Assembly: GCF_035582795.1 (NCBI RefSeq)
Contig: NC_134372.1
Span: forward strand, 35,768,316 to 35,832,315
Origin: Mycteria americana
Taxonomy: Eukaryota; Chordata; Aves; Ciconiiformes; Ciconiidae
Direction: 5' to 3'
Length of the DNA: 64,000 nucleotides
The notes under the pieces were generated by a model that had not been told where the DNA came from, made no database searches, and saw nothing but the letters and a program-made list of their open reading frames with translations. The position numbers and the translations under genes are program-made. Shown one piece after another: positions 40,201 through 53,087 of the stretch. How positions within the stretch are numbered: position 1 is the stretch's first letter; each line of letters opens with the position of its first letter.

Positions 40201-43200
40201 GCATTTCGTTTTTAAAGTTCTGCAGTGTCCACCTCCTTCTGTACATATTAGATATCTGAATACAGTTAAATTAAGAATTATAAAAATAGCAGGATTACCG
40301 TTATTGGTCAAATTGTCCTCATTTGGACTTACATGTTTCTACAGAATAGCTATACTAAAATATTACAGAGAAAATAATTTTGCCCCACAGTGTAAACTGT
40401 ATCTTTTTTAACCAAAATCTGTCATAGCTTATTTCCATTAAGCTAATCACAATTTTCCTGATACATTTTATAAGAATAAGGAAGTTTAGTGTCTTATTTA
40501 AGTATACTTGTCAGAAGAAGAGTGCCATTGTCTATGACTTTGGTTTTATTTCTTGTTCTATAATTTACTTATCTGAGCATGTGTTGTTTTATACAATTAA
40601 ACTTCTTTGTGACTTCAGCATTACAAATAGGCTTCTTGGAAATTTTCAATACTGTGGATATGACAAGTGATCAAATGAGAATGCCAAGCATGTGCAATTT
40701 TTTTGGTATACATATAAGCATTTCTACCATGCTTCTATACTTAATGCCTTTGAAAACAAAAAACAAAAACCAAAAAACAAACCCACCCCCCAAAAAACCC
40801 CAAAAAACAAGAGAGGATAGAGTCAGTAAAAAGACATTCTAACAAGTCATCAAGCATGAACAAGGAATGACAGGTTAGTAATACGTTTAATACTCCTGTT
40901 TGAATGGATGACCCATCCAAGACCCCTTTGATCTATTGTACTTTCTGGGCAGAAAAAGAGTTATGCAAAGGCAAAGTCATTCACTTCTTGTCACACAGAA
41001 TATACTTTATGTTCTGTTGTCGTTGGTAAAAGGGCAGCAAGAAACATTACACAGATGAATCCAACTACAATGTACAGTCCTGGGATGGTACCTTAGAAAT
41101 CATTGACATAGTTCCTGAGATTTCAGGTGCAGTAATAACATTAAAGAAGATGCTTAGCTACTGTATCTAAGAAGAGTTATCTAGTAGAGGTGGGTGGGAA
41201 ATAGTTTGCTTGTGGGATAACACTTCCTCTGTTCTGTTTTTTCTTGGATCAGTAGAAGACCAGAATTTTGATGATGGTTTTGAAAAGATAATCTGGAGAG
41301 GGTAACAAAAAAATCTTATTTAAAAAAATGAAAATGTCTCATTTTGGTAATTTTGAAACAATTTAATCCTTTGTAAAAACAGATTACTACAAATTAACTT
41401 ATATCTCAAAATGTGATTTGCTTTGGCTGAATGCTAGAGAAGTTTTTCATCTCTGTGACTGCAGGTAAAGTGTTTTCTTCCAAGCAGCTAAGAGGGGACA
41501 GGGATCTGTACTAATTTTGTATCCACTTCAAAAATCTTTCTTCTGAGATTTTATGATAGGTTATACTTCAGTAGTGGGGACCTAAACCTTTCTGTTACTT
41601 CTGATAATTACATTAATGTAGTACTCAATAAATAATTGTCAGCAGACATGTAGGATGGAAAGAGCTGTATGTGACAGAACTAGTATTCCATCTTCAAAAG
41701 TAGTTCTAGGTAGTGTGGGACGTCCTGGAAGCAGCCTGGGGAAGTTTGTAGTGGTAGAACTGCTCTCTTATGAACTTGAATTTCAGAGACTAAATTGTCC
41801 CACCATGGGACTTGCAGGACTTTTGTTGTTATCCATGTGGTGTCATGGGGAGTAGAAAGGCCTTGAGACACAAAAAGTAAGTTAACAAGAGAGGGGTGGA
41901 AAACGCCAGCAAAGAAATTATGAGCCTTAAATTGTAATAGAGGACAGCAAGTTTCTGTAAAAACATAACTTTGTTTTTCTGCCCAGTACTGCACCTTCAT
42001 TCTTGTGTTTTCCTCACTGCATAATTGCCACGTATCTCTGTTATGATGTTGGTATTTCCCTCAATGGTGCTATAAACCAGATTTCTCCTACCAGTGAGTT
42101 CTTCAGTGCAAAGGGAAACTCACTCGAATATGAAAGTCAGCAAAGTTAACCATCCCATGCTATGTCCAGATTTATTACAGCAGATTCATTGGAACTGAAA
42201 TTGTTTATAGCGAATTCCCAGCATCCTTAGATAAAGCTATGTAGGAGTTGTATAGAGAGCTTCTATTTCAAGCATTTAGTTGAAAACATTAATGACATTA
42301 AGATGTCAGTGATATTTTTTTACTCTTCAGTTAATAACAATCAGCATGTTGTCACAAATGTCAATAAATTACCAGTGATGTTTTCTTCTCGTTTATTGAT
42401 ATGCTGTTGGGATTTCAGACTGCTTGATAAGAGGACCATATCAGAATATTATGGATAACAACAATATTTTGTCTGATGAAGTTGTTTGCCATGTCTGTAC
42501 TGCTAAAAAGCAGAAAGTTTTTCCTGACATGAAATAATGTATATGTTATTAATTCTTATTGTGCAGTCACTTGAACACTCAATAGTATTATCCCAAGGTT
42601 TATTTTGAGATCTTAGTCATATACAAAGTCTAATCCAAGTACACGAGCTTTTGGATGAATAAGCAAGTTCTGTATCATTTAATCAGGTCGTATGTGCGTT
42701 AGATAGATTTCTTCACTGGGGTTTGACAGCTGATACTGACGTCTTCATTGTGTTCATGCATTTTTCCATTGCTGTGCTGGTATTAATTGAGGTTGGAAGT
42801 GGCGTTAACTCCAGCAAGGATCACAGCTGGTCATAGTAGCCTGTCTTAGGCCTGACAATGAGATACTGTTTCTGCCCTAAAACAGGAGCTGCTTGATTAG
42901 GTAGGAGGTAAGAGCTCTGAAAGCAAATTGGTTAACAGTTTACTGTACTTGCTAATGGTGTGCGTTGGAATCTGCCCCAGTACATCCAACTTTTGAGGTT
43001 AGTATTTGCTTTGAATGGATAACAAACACAGCATTAAAAATACTATCATACCAGTGCAGTCTTTGGCAAAGCCTGGGCCCTTCTTCTGGGGACCTTACAC
43101 AAGCTAGGCAAGGAAGGATCATTGAATTACCACTATGGCTAGATGAGTAAGAAGCTATTTGTTTGCATGCACAAGGTCTGCTATTCTAAAACCATGCACT

Positions 43201-46200
43201 TCTGTCACATGTGAGAAAGAGAAATTAGCGTCAGTCATTGTGTATAGCTTCTGTGATATACCAAAATCTGTGAATGCAGAGCTGAGGAGTGAGTACATGT
43301 ATTGTGTGTGGCCAGAGGGATCCTAAGCAGCAGATTTCCAGCTTGCCAAGGGAAGAGGAGGACTGGTCTTTTCTGTGACTCTGTATTGACAGTTAGGAGC
43401 AGCATTTGCGATGGAAAGGAAATGAGGAATTCTGTGACACATCAAATACTTGGTGTGGAATCTGCTTTTGCATAGAAGCTCCTCAACGATATCTTTCTAG
43501 CTGATAATATCTTCTGGAGGAAGATATAAATAGGGAAATAATACATAAATCAATAGGAGATCACATCACTAACCGAAGAAAAATTTTTTACTATTGTCTC
43601 TTGCTACATCTTTACCTACTTTTTCTGTGCTGATGATGAACAAACCACTTAGCTAGGACTATTCTTCCTCTTGAAAAATGGGATACATTTATAATATGTC
43701 CTTGATATTTGACCTTTTAAAAAAATAATCTGCTTCACAAATATATTGGTTTATCTAGGGCTCAGCCAAAGAAGCGGTGTTTGTAAAGAAATAGTACAAA
43801 TTAAATACCCTTTTCACTATATTTAATATGTGGAAATAGAATAATCCTTCCAAGAGAGTTTGCTGGCTTTGCCATAAATGCCTTGTTTATAACTGTGAAG
43901 ATGGTTGTATATAATTTTTATGTGTAAAGACATTGTAAAGGTACATAAACTGAGCATTACTCTAAAAGATGCCCATGCTGTATAAATTACACAGTAGGCC
44001 TTTCACACTTATAAAAGATAGATAGTTATCTTTTGTGAGTATCACCCTTTGCTATAATGCTCTGTTTCATGGAAGTAAACACAGTGCTATTCCATTTCAG
44101 TATCTCTCATTAATATATTCATGAGTCTTTTAAAGGTGCTTAACAGCCTTACTAATCTTGAAACGTCTTTTTGTTTCAGGATACTTTTACATGAACTTTT
44201 GTTAACTCCAGTTGAAGAACGAGTGTAATTTTACTGAGAGGATAGTTTCAAATGGTATTGGGACTTCCCCATTTGCCATGTTCTCTGGGGAACATATATT
44301 GCCAAAATCCCTCAGGCTGGGTATAGGTTGATCTATGTCTGTTGTCACCTCCAGGGTCCTGGTTCCCTAGAAACATGTCTATGCGTACTTCTAGAAAACC
44401 CAGCGTTCAAGGCTAGCCTATGCGTTAGTCTTGTTTCTGATACAGTGTCAAGGGGCACATACAGCAACTTGGTATCTTGAAGCCCTTAAGGGTACAGCAA
44501 TATATTTTGTTTGACACAAAATCTGCTATATAATCCTTAAGAAATACTGCTTTCTCCAGTTGGTGGAGTTTTCAGAAGTGGCAAGTATTTGCCACTTTTA
44601 TTTTGCTTTTTTCATTGGTCACACTGCACTGCTTTTTCAGAATGATTACAGACTCTAAGAAAACTTGAAATTATCTAAACTGAGTCTACACTCGCTCTTT
44701 TTCTGTGCATGGTACAAGTTTGTCAGCATGGGTTTTCACCAAGCAACTGCTTTCACTGTTCGTTTTCCTATGTTCCTCTTGAGGATTTATATGCTGTATT
44801 ATTGTTTAAGAAGGACTTATGTTCATGTTTATCTGCCATTGGCACCTTCATTTAACACTTGAATGTTTGTTCCATTTCCCAGATAACTGATGATTATGGA
44901 ATATACAGAGGTTCTGTAACAGAGTGTTTTTTCACCAGACTGTTGAAAGCTTATTCCTATATTTTGTTCTTTCTTTTCTTAATCTATTTTTAAACCCAGT
45001 AATTAATCTTCTGGCTACCTACTTTCCCATAAACTACACCTAGTAGTATTATCTCACCCAGACATTTGTTTTGTTGGAGGTTTGTCTTGAAAGTAAATTG
45101 AAAGCATGAATGTATTGATAGCAGCTAGCTAGCATAGATAATAAATGTGATGAAAATGGAATGACAAAGGGTCAAGTACGGATGAAGAAGCAGAATGTAT
45201 CTTTAGCCTTTGCACAGGCGTGTGTCAGTCTGGGGGTCAGTTCCCTCTTTGCATGTCTTCACTAGTTCTTTTACCTGAAGTTAACTGAGGCTAATCAACC
45301 AACTTTGTCAGCAGATGCACCACAGTTGTGTATCAGTGGTGCTGCAGGTATACTCTAAACAAAATGTGGTTTTGTTCAACGAAGAAAATCCATTGAGGAG
45401 ACTTATATGCTGAGCAGCTGTATGATCAACACTGAGGCAAAGACACCATTTTATTCTCTACCATCTCCTCATTTTCTATCATTGCTCTCTTTTTTTGCTG
45501 ATATTCTATCAGTTCGTGACTTGAGAGATTTCACAGAAATATTAAATCAACTAGGTAATTCTTTATACTATTTTAGATACATCAAATATTTGTACTACGA
45601 TTATTTAACAACTCCTGAAATAAAACTGAGTGGGATTAGAGTCATCAGTTTCTTGGCTGCCATTGCATTTGAAGATTGTGCTCTCTTCTGATTCAGACAA
45701 AAGGCTCAATCTTGATTCTTTCTTTGTCAGCCTGTGAACAAGCTTCTAAAGTGCCATTAATGGTGTTCAAGAATGTGTAACATTGTTCCTAGATTTTGTA
45801 GGACCAATACAGTCCTATAGCTGAGACCAGGAACATGGTTTCCTCAACCAGCAATTCGTATCAGGACAACAAATCCCCAGGATAGGCTTAAAAAAAAAAA
45901 GTAAAAAAAATCCTATAGCAAAGCAAGCTTGAATTGGGCTCACATTACATCTGCGTGATCAAGACAGTCCATTAGACTTTAATCTTCTGCTGAGATTAAT
46001 TCAGGCTAATACTTAACTGACAGATACTAAGACTTTCATTTTTATATTCAATTCAGTTGTATAACTTCATATGAGCTGAAAGACTGATATGGCATTCTTT
46101 TTATCAGCAATACCTATATAGCATGGCAATGTAGAAATAGCTTGAAGCTGTTAAAACACTTTACTTTCCGGGTTTTCTAGATCTCTATCTGACATTACCT

Positions 46201-46597
46201 CCTGAATTTTGTGCAACCTGTGAAGGATGATAGAGGAATACTAAGCTGTCATTTGGACAACTGCAGCAACTGGTGAGCTGAATGCTTAAATTTTAATTTT
46301 TTATAATTCCATTAATAGTTTCATTCAAAGGAGGAGTAACTGTAAGAATTATAAAACCTTCATGACCTCATTATGAGTGTTACTTAACTCCTGTCTTTCA
46401 GGCTAGTTGGAGTCCATGTGCTGGACACTTGCATAAAAAGATGTTTTAAAATCTGTGCATGAGGCCATGTAGCTGAACAAATGGCTTAGATTTATGACAG
46501 AACATAAAATCTGAATTGACACTTGAAAATGCAAAACTTAAGGCTTCATAAGTGAACAATCACATTTTATAATTTAAAAACATGTCCCAAACTTTTC
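37261..46597. other. Gene-desert sequence
   Basis: AT-rich, with one A/C-rich tract near 40.75 kb. Open frames are short and unrelated to any family I recognise. No gene or mobile element is supported. Confidence 0.55.
40752..40812. repeat. A/C-rich low-complexity tract
   Basis: A-rich sequence with C interruptions (AAAACAAAAAAC type and CCCACCCCCC). Confidence 0.85.
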
Positions 46598-46602
46598 AGT
46601 AG

Positions 46603-47165
46603 TGTCGTGGTTTAGCCCCAGCCGGCAACTAAGCACCACGCAGCCGCTCGCTCACTCCCCCTCGGTGGGATGCGGGAGAGAATTGGAAGAGCAAAAGTAA
46701 GAAAACTTGAGGGTTGAGATAAAAACAGTTTAATAGGTAAAGCAAAAGCCGCGCACACAAGCAAAGCAAAGCAAGGAATTCCTTCACTACTTCCCATGGG
46801 CAGGCAGGTGTTCAGCTATCTCCAGGAAAGCAGGGCTCCAGCACGTGTAACGGTTACTTGGGAAGACAAACACCATCACTCCAAATGTCCCCCCTTCCTT
46901 CTTCTTCCCCAGCTTTATATACTGAGCATGACGTCATGTGGTATGGAATAGCCCTTTGGTCAGTTTGGATCAACTATCCTGGCCGTGTCCCCTCCCAGCT
47001 TCTTGGGCACCTGGCAGAGCACGGGAAGCTGAAAAGTCCTTGACTAGTACAGCAACAACTAAAACATCTCTGTATTATCAACACTGTCTTCAGCACAAAT
47101 CTAAACATAGCCCCATACCAGCCACTATAAAGAAAATTAACTCTATCTCAGCTGAAACCAGGACA
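46603..47165 (-). mobile_element. Solo ERVL-type LTR with AGTAG target-site duplication
   Basis: This is a 563-bp LTR on the minus strand. In its own sense it begins TGTCCTGG and ends CCACGACA. It is flanked by a perfect 5-bp duplication, AGTAG, at 46598-46602 and 47166-47170; a duplication of that length fits ERVL-like elements. It retains a TATA box (TATATAA, minus strand, 46915-46921) and a full TGACGTCA element at 46929-46936. No internal retroviral genes lie beside it, so it is a solo LTR left by recombination. The small open frames inside are chance. Confidence 0.9.
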
Positions 47166-47170
47166 AGTAG

Positions 47171-50100
47171 CAGTGTGTAGTTTAATCCCTGTTGTATTTT
47201 ACTATATGTCATGCAATAGTAACCTTTTCAAATTCTGCTGTTAAGTGGGCAGATACTTCTATTCCCTTTAAGTACAATAGGTGATGTATACATCTCTGAA
47301 TTTATATTGTGGTCCTTTCCATTAATGGCACTGAACACTTCATATGATATCATTTAAAGGATGTCCATTTTGACTTGGCAAACTTGTTCTGGATTTAGTA
47401 TTATATGAAAAGAGTGCTGTGGTGCAGGCTCTGTGGCCTGCAACGCATGTGTCTAGCCATCCTCAGAGCTGGGATGAAGGATTACTCCTCTCTCTGAGGC
47501 ATGTGAACTTGTAGCATAGGGGACCCTGGAAAATGTGTTGTCAAGGGAGAAGAGTGTGCAAATTTCTATTCTAGCCGTTCTCCTGAATACACAAATAGAC
47601 ATGCTGAAGTATTCTTTTATTGAATTTGAATAGCATACACTCATTATTAATCTGTCTTTTGCAGATGAGCAAGAGCTGAGCATTCTGAAAATGATTCTAA
47701 CCTTTGCTAGATGCCAACATGTCCTATAGTACAATATCAGCAGCCAATCAGCAGCCAGGTATGAGAATTGGGACTTTATCCATTCCCTCAGGGACCTACT
47801 TTGAATAGCAGCCTTTTATTCTGCTTTGTCAACAAGATCTTTGTCAAGGTAGCACTGAGATCAGCTCAGGACTGAGGAATGGTTGTTCTTTTGAGGACTG
47901 ACTGCTCCTGTGGTCGCTTCCTTCTGACCTGGTTAGGTAGACACAAAGCTGATTCAAACAGGAGTCTGAAGCTTTTCTCTGTTCATTGCACTACTTTCAG
48001 CAGTTTTGTTGACAGTGTGCCTGGAGGGAATTTCTGGTATCTTGGTGCAATTTTTAATTTGCTGTTCATTGAGAGTCAAACAGATAAATGGCAAAAGGCT
48101 TGTGAGTTTAGAGGCACTTGTTCAATAGGAAAGAGCTGGTGGCAGCACTAAGTATGCCATTAATATGAATATGATAAGCTCTTATGCTCTCAGTGCCATG
48201 ATTTAAAAGGTGGGACTTGATAACTCCACAGAGAAATATGATCAGAAAATATTGCTGGGGCTGTGACCTCCTTCTCTTGAGCTGTGCTGGGTGGGGATGG
48301 TAGAGCTTAGCTCAGCAAAGTCCTGCTCAGGAGCAAGATGCAAAGTACTTCTCTTAGGGGAGAAGTACTTTCAGCACTTGCTTTCTGCTGCCAGACATGA
48401 TGTTCATGTCAATCACCATGTCAGGGCTATTGGATGCCCTGTTCCCATGCAGTTACCAGGTTGAATTTTTTTAGCAGACCTTAAACTTGTTAGAAGGTTA
48501 TAGCCACCTTCTTGTCCTTTTTCTGGCATCCGTCCCCAAGACATTTGAGTGCTATGTCATCTTTTCTTCCCGGGGTAGGACTCAGCTGTTCTCTCATTGT
48601 CAGTGTCTGTGTGGGCAGCCTAACCTCTTGAGGAACACCAAAGGTGGGGGTTTTCCATTTGGGTTTTGGGTTTTTTTGGTAATGGCTTACATCCACTTCT
48701 AAGGTATCCAGCAAAAGCATAAATGGAGCTGTTAGTTTGTAACTTCTGTGGCTATTTACAGAGAGTATTATCCATCAAGCCTGAACCCAGGACCAACTAA
48801 TGAGTGAAAGTGTTTGAAAATAGCACCCTTCATACAGGCCATGATTTGAAGTGAGTAGAAACACTACTCCCGCCAGGAGCAATCATGTAGAGCTTGTTCC
48901 TATGCAGAATCTGGATGCAAATTTTACCTTTAACTCACTTGCTTATCATCATGCACATCTAGCTGGATACCTGCATTTCTTCTCTTTCACCACCACTATT
49001 CAGTGATGAAGAGCCTTTTAGCAGCAAAAAGGCATTTTGGAAAATGGCTGAAAGCACTGGAAAAACACTGAAGTGTGTCTGTGTTTATATAATTTGAGAG
49101 TGAGTGAAGTTACATGACAGAGGTTAAGATGGTCTAACAGCTTTATCAAAACTGGAAGAAAAAACCCTTTTCCTTCCTATTCCTCCTCCCTGCCTTGTGC
49201 TCATTCTGATGTTAATTGAATGTTTTTGAAATTATTCAGCCAACTAGCCCAGCAAAACTAAAGAAAAGTCTTCCTGTTTACTAAATTCAGTCCCAATGAA
49301 CACGAGAGCTAGTGCAAGAGAAGGGATGGGTCTGTCTGGCCAAGAGGGGGAAGAATGAGGGAGCATGACTGCATGGTCTGCTCCTTGTCACTGCTTGGGC
49401 TTGCCATTAGACTTTATTATGGATTATACAAATGAGCAGATTCAAACACTGTTCTTTTTAGTGGGTTTGTTTTGTTTTGTTTTGTTTGTTTGTTTGTTTT
49501 AAATACGCCCTGAAGCTCAAAGGATGCAATCTGGTCTCAGTTTCTCCTGTGTTTGCATAGAAGTTCTCCTCTCCTAAAGCTCCTGTCTACGGTTCACAGC
49601 CCAGTTATCACATACTTTGCAGCCTTTGCTAGAGAGCCCTGGTGTCGAGTTTTCCTTTGGGCTTGCATTAATATTAAGCAAATCAGCCAACCAGGCAATT
49701 CAGAAACCAAATTCCAGGAGACGTTTGCCCCATAAACTCTTTTAGAGCTGTGTTTACCTGAGGCTCGCAGGAGTGACAACATTGTACTTTAAGGATTTCT
49801 CACTTGACTGCATACTTGGGCTGCAGCTGGGATTCATCTGTAGCATCATCGAAAACTCTGCTGGCAAAGTTTTCAGTAGGGAAAATTAACTAATACCAAG
49901 CTGTGGCCTGACAGGGCTAGACTGATGGTATATCTAAACCTGTTTGTAAGTGACAATGATGCCTCTGTGCTGCACTGTTGTTACTTCTGTGAAGGGACAG
50001 ATGATGGCTTGGAAGGCATTCAGTCCTGACTGCGTGCAATGAGAGGCCCCAGTGTGGAGGCCCTGGCTGTGACATTCCCAGGCTGGGATGTGTGATATAT

Positions 50101-52473
50101 AGTCTGGAGTTGCAGAACAATAATTGGTCACCACCGGTTTTGTACGTATCTCCCACAGGATCCTGCCTCTCTCTTCAGTGGAAAATCCCAGCTTTTAGTC
50201 TCACTGTGTTTTTCCTTTGTTTCTAGACATGAACCTTGTTTGTGACCATCTGATGTTTTTTGCTTTGTCAGGGATGTTACTCTTTTAGTTGGATGATTTG
50301 ATGAGCTAACCTCAGCATTAAGCTTCAGTCCAGGCTTAAATACTTTGGAAATATTGGGACTTCTTTTTCAGAATTAGAATCTGACAGATCTCTTAACATT
50401 TCTGCAGGCAAGAGCTAAAATAAGTATAGTACTTAACAATAAGATAGTGAATTACTAAATCTTCATCAAAAGTCCCTGCTTGGAATTACTTGTTGAAACC
50501 AAAGAAAAAAGCTTATACAGTTTTATTTCAAAACAGTAAAGAATCAATAGCTGGGGGGTTGTTTTGTATATTAGTAGGAAAAGTAAATAAAAGTTAATAA
50601 GAAATTTCTATTAAATTCAATTTAAATTTATTGTAAAGAAAACCAGCTAATTGTATTTTGGGGTGAGAAAGGAGAAGAAATTAATTGTTTTTTGTGAACA
50701 TAAGCTTTCAGTGGTTAGAAGTGGTGAGTGCAGACAATACATTTTATTCTTGTCACTTGGAAGCAAAAAGCAAACACTGAATTACTGAGACATTTCATCA
50801 GCTCTGGTAAGGAATCTGAATATCATAGTTGCAGCTGCTGGTGCAGTCTCTTGTGATAAGCTCAGTGTAGCAGAAATGGAAAAAATCAGTATCCACATGA
50901 ATGAGGTAGAGGTTGATTCTTGGTTGTGCGATCCATTTTAATGAACACCGTACTTTCCATTTGCTCCCCTTTCACACCAAACAAAGGACTTCCCCCTGAA
51001 GCACCTGCAAGGTAATAAATAGTCTCCCACAGCAAATAACAGAGTTCACCAATAGTCCAAAACATTTTTGTCAATAAATCCATTAAGATTTACATGAAGG
51101 ACATCATGTGTTAGATGAATTGAAGGGAGGGAGGAGAAAAGGGGATAGTTTGGGGTTTAATAGAGGGAGATAGTTGCTCTCAAAAATTAATGACTCGTAA
51201 CACTGGAATATGACGTTTTGCGGGTTTTTCTTCTCTCACAACAAGTGCAGCGCAGGCATATATAACACAGCTTTCTACATGTTTATGCAGATTAATGGTC
51301 ATAACCTTCCTACTACAAATGAGCCATTTTTTTCTTCTGATGCAAAATAGTTAACCCTGAACTGTAGCTAAGATGTCGATTTCTACTTTTTGGGAGAAAA
51401 TTTCAGAAATGCTACACTATATTGTTCTGCAAAATGAATTTCTTCAAATGGATATTTGGAATTAAATAGATTTATTTATAATTTTTTTCTGTCCTATCAG
51501 AAATAAAGATGAGAGTTACCTGAACGTATAAAATGGCTGAAAGATATAACTTGCTAGTATTTTATGGTACTAATATTGAATATTGATTATTTTACTGCAT
51601 GATTGCCAAAATGAGTATTTTCATACTGGCACACGCTTGTAGCAGCTACTAAATTACATTGATGTTGAACCTCTTTTTACCTATAGGGTTTCATAATTCA
51701 GCATTTGTCAATATCAAATCAATCCAGTGCAGATTGCAGACACTCTGTGATTCCCAACAAAAAGAGAAAAGACCAGTAGATTTTTTTTACAGCTAGAACA
51801 AAATTTCAAAATTTCAGACACCCACCCACTCATGCAGTATTTTAAATTAGGAATGAGAACATGTGAGGACTTTTAAAAATTATTTTTTAAATTTGTAACT
51901 GTAATAATTTGTGGTGTTTATGAGATGAAAAAATAATAGGACCCACTATAATACAGTTGCAGAGACTAATAATAATAATTCTGTAGGAAGAAACACTGAA
52001 AGAGTATCCCAAAATTATTCTCCCTTGCTGCTCTGGTAAAAAACATCTATTGAAGACTCCAAGTGCCCCATGCACTGCCTTTTTAGCTTTGGTATTGTTA
52101 AATGTGCTCTAGAGCTAGATGGAGACAAGCCAATTACTTTCACTTAAGATTTAGTTCATATTTTAAAGCAGGTTTGCCTAAGTGCTTGGCTAGCACTATA
52201 ACCCACTTATAGAGGGATCTTTCTTATAAAGAAACCCTTGCTCTCTTTTCTTGCTATTAGGACAAAAACATATGGCACAGTTTGGAATATACTTGTATGC
52301 TCCAAGATGCTCTGTCATCTTAAATTCTTTGTCATGAGAAGGCTGTCATCTTAGCTGTTTGTGCAATATATGTTGGATGGTTCTGTAAAAACAACATAAA
52401 GGCACTTTCCAAAATGATGCAAAAATCAGGGATTGTCCCAAGGGTCATTAAGTGATAAAACCAGATTTTGATT
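47171..52473. other. Sequence between the first two LTRs
   Basis: Contains a (TTTTG)n repeat at 49465 and only short chance open frames. No retroviral coding remnant was found between the two LTRs, and they point in opposite directions, so they are not the two ends of one provirus. Confidence 0.6.
49465..49500. repeat. (TTTTG)n and (TTTG)n microsatellite
   Basis: TTTTG units grade into TTTG units. Simple repeat with no further structure. Confidence 0.9.
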
Positions 52474-52479
52474 CAGACT

Positions 52480-53074
52480 TGTGCTGGTTTTGGCTGGGAT
52501 AGAATTAATTTTCTTCATAGGAGCTAGTATGTGACTATGTTTTGGAGTTGTGCTGAAAACAGTGTTGATAACACAGGGATGTTTTCGTTCCTGCTGAGCA
52601 GTGCTTGCTCAGAGTCAAGGCCTTTTCTGCTCCTCACCCCACCCCACCAACGAGTGGGCTGGGGGTGCACAAGAAGCTGGGAGGGGACACAGCCAGGACA
52701 GCTGACCCCAACTGCCCAAAGGGATATTCCAGACCATATGGCGTCATGCTCAGTATATAAAGCTGGGGGAAGAAGAAGGAAGGGGGGATGTTTGCAGTGA
52801 TGGCGTTTGTCTTCCCAAGTAACCGTTACGTGCGATGGAGCCCTGCTTTCCTGGAGATGGCTGAACACCTGCCTGCCCATGGGAAGGAGTAAATGCATTC
52901 CTTGTTTCTCTTTGCTTGCGTGCGTGGCTTTTGCTTTACTTATTAAACTGTCTTTATCTCAACCCACGAGTTTTCTCACTTTTACTCTTCTGATTCTCTC
53001 CCCCATCCCAGTGAGGGGGGAGTGAGCGAGCGGCTGTGTGGTGCTTAGTTGCTGGCTGGGGTTAAACCACAAAA
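52480..53074 (+). mobile_element. ERVL-type LTR, same family as the 46.6-kb copy, opposite orientation
   Basis: This near-full-length copy begins TGTGCTGG and ends in a degraded 3' terminus (ACCACAAAA). It has TATATAA at 52754-52760 and ATTAAA, a probable polyadenylation signal, at 52942-52947. The CRE position reads TGGCGTCA, one base off the palindrome kept in the 46.6-kb copy. No clean 5-bp duplication abuts the ends, but CAGACTT occurs both just before it (52474-52480, sharing its last base with the LTR) and seven bases after it (53081-53087). The 3' edge may therefore have gained a few bases. Confidence 0.88.
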
Positions 53075-53087
53075 GAAATACAGACTT

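Noticed and set aside
49337-49353. Possible CTCF site (TGGCCAAGAGGGGGAAG)
   Set aside because: It has at least three mismatches in the core consensus, including the invariant C after the G run.
47171-52473. A provirus bounded by the 46.6-kb and 52.5-kb LTRs
   Set aside because: The LTRs are in opposite orientation, the first has its own target duplication on both sides, and no gag, pol or env remnant lies between.
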